From JACQHM01 sp964535215 (lineage in GTDB: Bacteria; Methylomirabilota; Methylomirabilia; Methylomirabilales; JACQHM01): 14,890 nucleotides of DNA. The notes below the pieces were generated by a model. That model was not told the DNA's origin. It did not search any database and saw nothing but the letters and a program-made list of their open reading frames with translations. The stretch covers positions 1 to 14,890 of the forward strand of contig CAZHST010000063.1 in assembly GCA_964535215.1 (NCBI GenBank), in the 5' to 3' direction. A program made the position numbers and the translations under genes. Within the stretch, counting starts at the first letter, position 1, and the number at the start of each line of letters is the position of its first letter. Positions 1-5,192 of the stretch are shown in pieces.

Positions 1-440
1 TCAAGGGGTGCGCGTTGCTCTGGGGCCTGGTCCAGAAGGCGGCCGAGACCCATCATCTCCGCCATACGGAGCGCCTGGCGCTGCTCTATACGTTCGGCCA
101 TCTGGGGGAGGCGGGGCAGACCTACCTCCACCAGGTGATCGGGCTCTGCGCCAACTACGACCCCCGGATCACGGAGCGCTGGATCAAGCGGCTCGAGGAG
201 GGGCACCGGCCGCTCCGCTGTGCCACGTTAAAAGAGTGGCTCAAAGATCACCTCCCGGGGGTCACGTGCCCCTGTGGGCCGAAAGTAAAGATGCCCCTGG
301 ATCTCCTCCGTCGCGCTCGGCCCTCTCCCTCGGCTCCTTCTTCGGAGCGCATAGCTGATGTGTGGGACGAGGTGGCCCGGGACGTGTTCAGCGAGACGTT
401 GGTAACGGACGATGAGGCCCCTTCGGACGGGAGGAACTGA
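1..440 (+). CDS. Partial primase-like protein, C-terminal PriL-like cysteine domain
   Basis: The frame is open from the left edge (complete codons from base 3) to the TGA at 438-440, so this is the C-terminal ~146 residues of a larger protein. Cysteines sit in a spaced pattern: KGCALLWGLV at the very start, GLCANYD, LRCATLKEW and GVTCPCGP. Between them runs a helical stretch containing HLRHTERLALLYTFGHLG. This resembles the Fe-S cluster domain of archaeo-eukaryotic primase large subunits, which is also found fused behind AEP primase domains in CRISPR-associated primase-polymerases. The stop codon directly abuts the cas1 start, so the two are co-translated; this supports a role in spacer acquisition, such as filling in or priming protospacer DNA. 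The polymerase half lies outside the window, so enzymatic function is inferred. A TTG at 15 could serve as a start, but the first cysteine lies upstream of it in the same frame, so I prefer a truncated gene. Confidence 0.6.
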   Translation, partial: KGCALLWGLVQKAAETHHLRHTERLALLYTFGHLGEAGQTYLHQVIGLCANYDPRITERWIKRLEEGHRPLRCATLKEWLKDHLPGVTCPCGPKVKMPLDLLRRARPSPSAPSSERIADVWDEVARDVFSETLVTDDEAPSDGRN

Positions 441-1439
441 ATGGCTGTCCTTTATGTGAGCCAGCCGGGGGCCGAGGTCCGGAAACAGGGCGCCCGGCTC
501 CACGTAGAGTGGCAGGGGCAGGTGCTTCAGGCGCTCCCCCTTCGGTCGGTCGAGCGACTGGTGTGCTTGGGTCCGGTTCAGCTTACCGCAGCGGCGACCC
601 GTCTTCTGCTTCAGGCTCGTATTCCTGTCCTGTTCTGTAGCGGGCGGGGCCGCTACTACGGCACGTTGTCGGCCGGGTCTGAGGATGTGGAGGTGCTGCT
701 TCTGCAACTGGCGCGCTATCAGGACCAGGCCTTTCGGGTCAGTGTGGCTCAAGCCCTGGTGGGGGCCAAGATCCGGCATCAGCAGCGGCTCCTCCGGCGC
801 CAGGCCCGGAACCATCCCGATCCGATGCTCTCCCCCGTCGCCGATCAACTGGGTCAGTGGCTGGAGGGCCTCCCCGGCCGGGCATCGGTGGCCGAAGTGA
901 TGGGGGTGGAGGGACAGGCCTCGGCGCTCTACTTCTCCGTCTTTGGCCGCCTCCTCCGGCAGGACGGGATCACGTTCACCGCCCGCACCCGCCGTCCCCC
1001 CACGGACCCCGTCAATGCGGTCCTCAGCTTAGGGTACATGCTGGTGCTGGGCGAAGTCGTCAGTGCGGTCCTCGCCCACGGCCTCTATCCCGGGGTGGGG
1101 TTTCTCCACGAGGTCAGCCGCCGCCGTCCCGCCCTGGCACTGGACCTCTTGGAGCTGGCCCGCCAGCCGATTGTGGACCGCCTGACGCTCAGCCTGTTCA
1201 ACCGGCGCGTCCTGACCCCCGACGATTTTCAGCCCCACGCCGACGGCGGGGTGCGGCTCAAAGCGGAGAGCCTGAAGCGGTACCTTCACTGCTACGAGCG
1301 GGCGATGACCACCCCGTTCCGCTATGGCCACAACGGGCAGGTTGGGACGTTCCGTGATTGGCTGCGAGCGCAGGCGGGGGGGCTCAAGAAAGCCCTGCTG
1401 GAGAATTGCCCGTTTACACCGACCGGGTTGGAGCTTTGA
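441..1439 (+). CDS. cas1: CRISPR-associated endonuclease Cas1
   Basis: Cas1 is the metal-dependent integrase that, with Cas2, inserts new spacers into the CRISPR array. The 332-residue length is normal for the family. The N-terminal beta-rich domain (about 1-85) contains the typical IPVLFCSGRGRYYG stretch. The C-terminal helical domain carries the metal ligands: E157 in GVEGQASALYF, H223 in GFLHEVSRRRP, and D235/E238 in ALALDLLE. The spacings H+12 and H+15 match known Cas1 proteins. GYMLVLGEVVSAVLAHGLYPGVGF is the expected segment before the catalytic His. The ATG follows the preceding stop with no gap, and GGGAGG lies about 7 nt upstream. The residues needed for catalysis are intact. Neighbours (primase-like gene, cas2, CARF-HEPN) point to a type III-associated adaptation module. 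Confidence 0.97.
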   Translation: MAVLYVSQPGAEVRKQGARLHVEWQGQVLQALPLRSVERLVCLGPVQLTAAATRLLLQARIPVLFCSGRGRYYGTLSAGSEDVEVLLLQLARYQDQAFRVSVAQALVGAKIRHQQRLLRRQARNHPDPMLSPVADQLGQWLEGLPGRASVAEVMGVEGQASALYFSVFGRLLRQDGITFTARTRRPPTDPVNAVLSLGYMLVLGEVVSAVLAHGLYPGVGFLHEVSRRRPALALDLLELARQPIVDRLTLSLFNRRVLTPDDFQPHADGGVRLKAESLKRYLHCYERAMTTPFRYGHNGQVGTFRDWLRAQAGGLKKALLENCPFTPTGLEL

Positions 1440-1455
1440 GGCAAGGAGACCAAGC

Positions 1456-1731
1456 GTGCGGTATGTCATCGCGTACGACATCACCGACGACCAACGGCGT
1501 CATCAGGTCGCGAGGTATTTGGAAGGCTGGGGGAGGCGGGTGCAAAAGAGCGTGTTTGAGTGCGAGTTGTCCCGTGAGGACCTCAAAGAAGTCTACGCCC
1601 GCCTCAAAGCTTTGCTGGTCATCCCCGAAGACCGCTGCCACATCTATCGGCTGTGTGGCGAATGTGTCCCCAAACGCCTGGTGGTGGGCAGTGAGCTAGA
1701 GCCTGAGTGGACAGAGGCGGTGGTGGTGTAG
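1456..1731 (+). CDS. cas2: CRISPR-associated protein Cas2
   Basis: Cas2 is a 91-residue ferredoxin-fold protein that dimerises and bridges two Cas1 dimers in the spacer-integration complex. The first strand, VRYVIAYDITDDQRR, carries the conserved Asp (D8) after a hydrophobic strand. VQKSVFECELS is the usual second strand, and CHIYRLC the fourth. I chose the GTG at 1456 because the family begins right at this strand and AAGGAG at 1443-1448 lies 7 nt upstream; longer in-frame starts run back through the end of cas1. It sits 16 nt after cas1 and is surely co-transcribed with it. The C-terminal tail (ELEPEWTEAVVV) is short. Confidence 0.95.
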   Translation: MRYVIAYDITDDQRRHQVARYLEGWGRRVQKSVFECELSREDLKEVYARLKALLVIPEDRCHIYRLCGECVPKRLVVGSELEPEWTEAVVV

Positions 1732-1798
1732 GTTGTAAATCGCGAAGGCTGGTCAGCGGCTTTGAGCTGCTGGCCCGGGGGCCTGGAGTGGACAGAGG
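1705..1798 (+). repeat. Short direct repeat spanning the cas2 3' end and spacer
   Basis: GAGTGGACAGAGG occurs at 1705-1717, inside the last codons of cas2, and again at 1786-1798 in the spacer before the CARF gene. Both copies are preceded by GCCT or GCCTG. This may be a small duplication of the cas2 tail or chance. The rest of the 95-nt spacer (1732-1826) shows no RNA gene or clear promoter. Confidence 0.35.
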
Positions 1799-1826
1799 GT
1801 CAGGGGAAGACCCGGAGGAGGAGAGG

Positions 1827-3299
1827 ATGACGACGGTTTTTCTGGCGAACATTGGAACCCGCGATATCGTCCTCAACGTGGGGAAAGACACTCCGTGCTA
1901 TTGCTCGTTCNNNNNNNNNNAGGAGGGAGAGGAGGTCAGGCGGTTCTTGGGATGTGGGGAGGGCGCCCGGGCCATCGCTGGCTACCTCCGAGGGCACCTT
2001 GATCAGTATGTCAGGCACCTCAAGCTTCCTATCCTCGCTCCGGCTCTTCGCCTGGCCTTAGGTCAGGTAGGCTCCCTGGAGCAGGTTGTGTTGTTTGCGA
2101 CCGACCAGGGAGAGGCAGCCGGAGAACACCGGCTCTGGGATACCATCGAATCGGCCTATCTCCTCCAGCAGCTTCTCCCTCAGGCTTTTCCAGGGCGGAT
2201 CACCCACATCGACATTCTCCCGGTGTCGGTGAACCCCAGCGCCCACGACCTCATGTATACCTTTGTCGGCGAGGCCCTCCTCAGACATCTTCCAGCCGGC
2301 CAGGTCACGCAAGTGTTTGCCTCGATTAAAGGTGGGATCCCGGCCCTGAATGCTGCCCTCCGTCAGCATGTTCTCGATCTGTATGGCGCGCGAGCCGTCC
2401 TAATCGAAACGAGTGAACCGCCCAGGATGGCTCGACTGGAAGGGAAGGAAGGGGAGGCCCGGATCGTTAGCAGCTGGCCGTTTCGGAAGAATGCGCTTCT
2501 GCGCGTGGTCCGAACGCTCCTGGATCGCTACGACTATAGCGGGACTCAGCAGCTCCTGACCGCAGAAGGCGTGCCCCATCCCAAGGTCGTGGCCCTCCTC
2601 CAGCATGCCCAGGCTCGCTTCAACCTCGATTTTGACGGGGCGGCTGAAGCTTTGAAGGCCTATGGCAGTGGAACGCTCCACCAGTGGAAAATTTCGGCCC
2701 AGGAGGCCTGGGGCCGACAGCGGCTGGCAGAACTGGCCTGGACCGCCGAGATTCTGCTTGCGCGGAAGGATTTCGTCGGTTTTGTGACCCGGGTTGCCAG
2801 CCTCTGTGAGACTGGTCGCCGCCACGTGGTCTGGCACCTCACCGGTCTCAAACTGGACAAAGGCCACCTCACGCGGGATGAAGCTCGAAAGCATGACAAA
2901 AAGCTCCCCGGGTTCCTCGATGGCAAGGGGTTGCTGAAGGTCGGAGGAGGGTGGAAAGCCGATCGGGAGCTGTTCAATGCCCTGATTCAGTGGGGAAAGC
3001 CGAAACAGCAGCCTGAGGTTGTCAAGGCCGTGGAAGAGGTCCAGCAGCTCATCGGGCAGTTGGGTCCCTTGGAGCAACTCCGCCACGAAGCGTTACACCT
3101 GATCCGGGGCCTCTCCGCCGCTGATATCGAGAAGGTCTTCCCGCACCCTGAGAAGCGATTCCCCGACGTGACCCGGCAGTTCCTTGAGGCGATGGCAACC
3201 GTGGAGCGGATGACGACGGCGGCCACCCACTTCGTCGCCCAGATCTACCAGGATATCAATCGGGCAATCCTTGAAGAGCTTGAGAGAGTCGAGGGGTAG
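1827..3299 (+). CDS. CARF-HEPN ribonuclease, Csm6/Csx1-like
   Basis: This looks like an ancillary effector of type III CRISPR: a CARF domain senses cyclic oligoadenylate made by Cas10 and switches on a C-terminal HEPN RNase. The N-terminal Rossmann-like CARF domain starts with VFLANIGTRDIVLNV, continues with EQVVLFATDQGE, and has the ligand-loop signature SIKGGIPALNAAL. A helical middle region follows. Near the C-terminus (R419 to H424, LEQLRHEALHLI) is an R-x4-H motif, the HEPN catalytic signature. The product is about 490 residues, normal for Csm6/Csx1. The ATG at 1827 has GGAGGAGAGG just upstream; an in-frame opening from 1707 overlaps cas2 and has no family similarity. Ten Ns at 1911-1920 interrupt codons ~29-32, so the true length and frame there are unproven. 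The exact subfamily and cA ring size cannot be judged. Confidence 0.8.
   Translation: MTTVFLANIGTRDIVLNVGKDTPCYCSFXXXXEGEEVRRFLGCGEGARAIAGYLRGHLDQYVRHLKLPILAPALRLALGQVGSLEQVVLFATDQGEAAGEHRLWDTIESAYLLQQLLPQAFPGRITHIDILPVSVNPSAHDLMYTFVGEALLRHLPAGQVTQVFASIKGGIPALNAALRQHVLDLYGARAVLIETSEPPRMARLEGKEGEARIVSSWPFRKNALLRVVRTLLDRYDYSGTQQLLTAEGVPHPKVVALLQHAQARFNLDFDGAAEALKAYGSGTLHQWKISAQEAWGRQRLAELAWTAEILLARKDFVGFVTRVASLCETGRRHVVWHLTGLKLDKGHLTRDEARKHDKKLPGFLDGKGLLKVGGGWKADRELFNALIQWGKPKQQPEVVKAVEEVQQLIGQLGPLEQLRHEALHLIRGLSAADIEKVFPHPEKRFPDVTRQFLEAMATVERMTTAATHFVAQIYQDINRAILEELERVEG
1911..1920. other. Assembly gap (10 N)
   Basis: Ten unresolved bases fall inside the CARF coding region, between beta-strand 1 (ending in a CYCSF stretch) and the next helix. 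The frame happens to stay open across ten bases, with a broken codon before EGEEVRR. If the gap length is only a placeholder, residues of the CARF domain are missing. Confidence 0.98.
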
Positions 3300-3348
3300 G
3301 GGCTGAAGACCGCCGGTCGCGTGTCGGGCGTGCAAGAAAACGACCGAT

Positions 3349-3366
3349 TTCCCGTTATAAAAATAG
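3349..3366 (+). promoter_or_regulatory. Possible promoter, AT-rich element before the DHH gene
   Basis: The 121-nt spacer between the CARF gene and the DHH gene is mostly GC-rich but holds an isolated TTATAAAAATA stretch (from 3355). It could be a -10 element for an independent promoter. No convincing -35 box sits 16-18 nt upstream, so this is a weak call. Confidence 0.25.
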
Positions 3367-3420
3367 GGGGATTGGAGAGATTCTGGAAGGGTTCAAGCAG
3401 CTCCAACTGGAGAGATAGCA

Positions 3421-4260
3421 GTGAAAGTCGTGATCCAGCAAGTCGATCTGGATACGGCTCTGACGGCGTTAATCCTCGGCGTGTCAGAAGAGGACCAAAT
3501 CCTTGTGGCCAGGGGAGGGGCCAGCCCGGCGGACCTGGCCGATCCCGCGGTCCTCTGCATCGAAGCCGGAGGGAGCGGGCAGGTCCATCTCAACAACTTC
3601 GACCACCATGATCCCCAGGGGCCCAAGGAGCCGGCCTGCCGTCAGGCCTTTGCCCTGAAAGGGGGCGACCCGCACCTGGCCAGACTCGTGGATTATGTGG
3701 CTTGCATAGACACTGACCCACGCGGACTCCCTCCGACAGGGTTCCCCACCCTCTCCGACGTGTTTTCCGGGATGCGCCTTGTTGTCGCCGATCCTCGGGA
3801 ACAGCTTCGCAGGGGCCTGGCGATCCTCTGGACGGTCCTCAGCGAAGGGCTCGACCCCTTCGCCCCTATGCCGGAGAAGCCGGCTTGGCAGGCGTATATC
3901 GAGGCGAAGCGGACAAACGATGAGGCGTTGAAGGTGATCCCGGACAAGGCATCCATTGTCGTTTCGAAGGAGGGCCGTCGGATCGGCTTCCTGGAGACCG
4001 AGATCATCGGAGCGTTAGGAGCCCTCTACCAGATAGGGTGTCACGTGGCCGTAGTCTATCATCCCCGTTTTGGGGATCCTCCGGTTCCGAAGATCACGAT
4101 CGGGGGCAACGGGGTGGTCATCGCTCATCTGGCCCCGATCCTCAATGCGATGGAGCCGGGTTGGGGCGGCCCCGCGTCAGGAACGATCCTGGGGTCGCCC
4201 AGAACCGGAACACGGCTGACCCTCCAGGAGGTCGTGGAGATTGTCAGGCATCATGTGTGA
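3421..4260 (+). CDS. DHH-family phosphoesterase
   Basis: A 279-residue protein with the layout of DHH-DHHA1 phosphoesterases, Mn-dependent hydrolases of nanoRNAs, pApA, cyclic dinucleotides and related substrates. Motif I is QQVDLDTALTALILG (D9, D11); motif II is VLCIEAGGSG; motif III is NNFDHHD (D61-H62-H63); motif IV is YVACIDTD (D97). The C-terminal half ends in a glycine-rich substrate loop, GWGGPASGTILGSPRTGT (about 247-264), in the place of the usual DHHA1 GG(G)H loop. The first ligand of motif I, usually His, is Gln7 here, and motif II has Glu48 where Asp is common, so metal binding may differ from the textbook enzymes. The start is GTG 3421 with GGAGAGA 5 nt upstream. Placement after a CARF-HEPN gene suggests it may degrade cyclic or linear oligoadenylate signals, but a housekeeping role is equally possible. 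Confidence 0.75.
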   Translation: MKVVIQQVDLDTALTALILGVSEEDQILVARGGASPADLADPAVLCIEAGGSGQVHLNNFDHHDPQGPKEPACRQAFALKGGDPHLARLVDYVACIDTDPRGLPPTGFPTLSDVFSGMRLVVADPREQLRRGLAILWTVLSEGLDPFAPMPEKPAWQAYIEAKRTNDEALKVIPDKASIVVSKEGRRIGFLETEIIGALGALYQIGCHVAVVYHPRFGDPPVPKITIGGNGVVIAHLAPILNAMEPGWGGPASGTILGSPRTGTRLTLQEVVEIVRHHV

Positions 4261-4262
4261 GG

Positions 4263-4355
4263 GAATTCCGCATGCGGAATGGAAACGATCTGACATTCCT
4301 ACACCCTCCAAATGGCGTTGTTTCGGATGAGAATTCCTGTCAAGGAATGGAACCG
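4263..4355. repeat. Two similar dyads, ATTCC-N6-GGAAT, upstream of the sigma-like gene
   Basis: Copy 1 (4263-4287) contains the perfect palindrome ATTCCGCATGCGGAAT (4265-4280). Copy 2 (4331-4355) contains ATTCCTGTCAAGGAAT (4333-4348), a 6-bp-arm inverted repeat. Both copies read GAATTCC-N6-GGAATGGAA, then ACG or CCG. They are 68 bp apart start to start, leaving 43 bp between them, where another ATTCC half-site occurs (about 4295). They may be operators or GGAAC-type ECF -35 elements autoregulating the sigma gene. They could also be a degenerate two-repeat CRISPR remnant, since ATGGAAAC resembles the ATTGAAAC handle. The remainder of the 190-nt spacer up to the GGAGGAGGT at 4438-4446 shows no clear -10 box. 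Confidence 0.6.
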
Positions 4356-4450
4356 GGTGAGATCAGGCAGGGACGGGCTGATGTGGTACCGACTTACCGG
4401 CTGCTGCGGCTGATAGCGAACCTAGACAACACCATTGGGAGGAGGTAGTA

Positions 4451-5179
4451 ATGGCTTCCAAGCCTTCTCAACGGAAGGAGTTTCATCCGTGGCGAGGAAC
4501 GTTTGGCCAATTCATGGCAGAGCATCAAGAAAGCGTCAGGGGGTTGATCCGGGCGTATCAAGCAACCGGAAACCCAACCATCCTGGACCGGATAAAGTGG
4601 CAGCTTTATCGGCAAGAGCTGTTGAATCGGGTAATCAAGGGATGTAAGAGGTGGGCTAGCCATGTAGGGAAGCCCTTCGATGAAGCGACCTTCTTGGGGA
4701 GCGCGGACAGGGCGCTCAGGGAGGTTTCAGAGGAGTGGGTCAGGAAATGGGTAAATCAGATTCAGCAGGGGGCCAACCCTGAGTTCAGGATCAAGGGCTA
4801 TCTCAACACGGTTCAGAGAAGGGCGTGGGGATATGGATATCCTAAACCGCCTAAACCGCCCAAGTCACCTGGAGGCAAGAAGTCACCCAAACCGCCCAAG
4901 TCACCCAGAGTGAAGATGCCGGATGACCCCCTTGACCTTCCGCGTCTGTGTCAGGAGTTTGAGAGACGGCTGTCGCATCAGCCTGCTCAGTTGAAGCTCT
5001 TCCAAGCGATGAAGGCGATCTCGCCTGAGAATCCCTGGCTGGCCTTGGAAGATCGAACCCTCCGACAGCAGCTTCAAGCCAGGTTTCAGGTTAAGAACGG
5101 GACGTTCTACAGCTGGATCAGTAGACTCCGTGACGAGTGGAACGAGTTCTTCCAAGGGCTGGAAGACCCCTCGATATAA
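4451..5179 (+). CDS. Sigma-70/ECF-like transcription factor with proline-rich linker
   Basis: A 242-residue protein I read as a divergent sigma factor. Residues ~74-125 look like sigma region 2 (an acidic helix with FDEATFLGSADRAL, then FRIKGYLNTVQRRAWG, similar to the FRAWLYTIARN stretch of ECF sigmas). Residues ~199-234 (LEDRTLRQQLQARF, then NGTFYSWISRLRDEW) look like the region 4 helix-turn-helix that reads the -35 box. A Lys/Pro linker (131-154, KPPKPPKSP type) separates them and is unusual for the family. The strongest support is the next gene, which begins with a zf-HC2 anti-sigma zinc finger. ATG 4451 has GGAGGT 4 nt upstream. The gene looks less GC-rich by eye than its neighbours, which may indicate separate origin. 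Without region 2 similarity it could be another HTH protein. Confidence 0.55.
   Translation: MASKPSQRKEFHPWRGTFGQFMAEHQESVRGLIRAYQATGNPTILDRIKWQLYRQELLNRVIKGCKRWASHVGKPFDEATFLGSADRALREVSEEWVRKWVNQIQQGANPEFRIKGYLNTVQRRAWGYGYPKPPKPPKSPGGKKSPKPPKSPRVKMPDDPLDLPRLCQEFERRLSHQPAQLKLFQAMKAISPENPWLALEDRTLRQQLQARFQVKNGTFYSWISRLRDEWNEFFQGLEDPSI
4853..4905 (+). repeat. Internal repeat encoding the Lys/Pro linker
   Basis: AAACCGCCCAAGTCACC occurs identically at 4853-4869 and 4889-4905, 36 bp apart, with further partial copies (TAAACCGCC) just before. It encodes the KPPKSP repeats of the sigma-like protein and suggests slippage-driven linker growth. Confidence 0.7.
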
Positions 5180-5192
5180 GGAGCAACAGATC

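Noticed and set aside
228..848. Minus-strand 206-codon frame over the primase tail and cas1
   Set aside because: It overlaps two well-supported plus-strand genes and has no recognisable family.
3349..3366. Archaeal TATA box as a sign of an archaeal genome
   Set aside because: The zf-HC2/sigma-like pair, the intrinsic terminator and strong Shine-Dalgarno sites favour a bacterium.
4263..4355. Calling this a CRISPR array outright
   Set aside because: Only two imperfect copies, short for a repeat, with no conserved flanks beyond 25 bp; kept as a repeat pair with CRISPR origin as one hypothesis.
4272..4448. 58-codon plus-strand frame in the spacer before the sigma-like gene
   Set aside because: Its start lies inside the palindrome, it has only a weak GAGGG site and no recognisable sequence; the region is better explained as regulatory.
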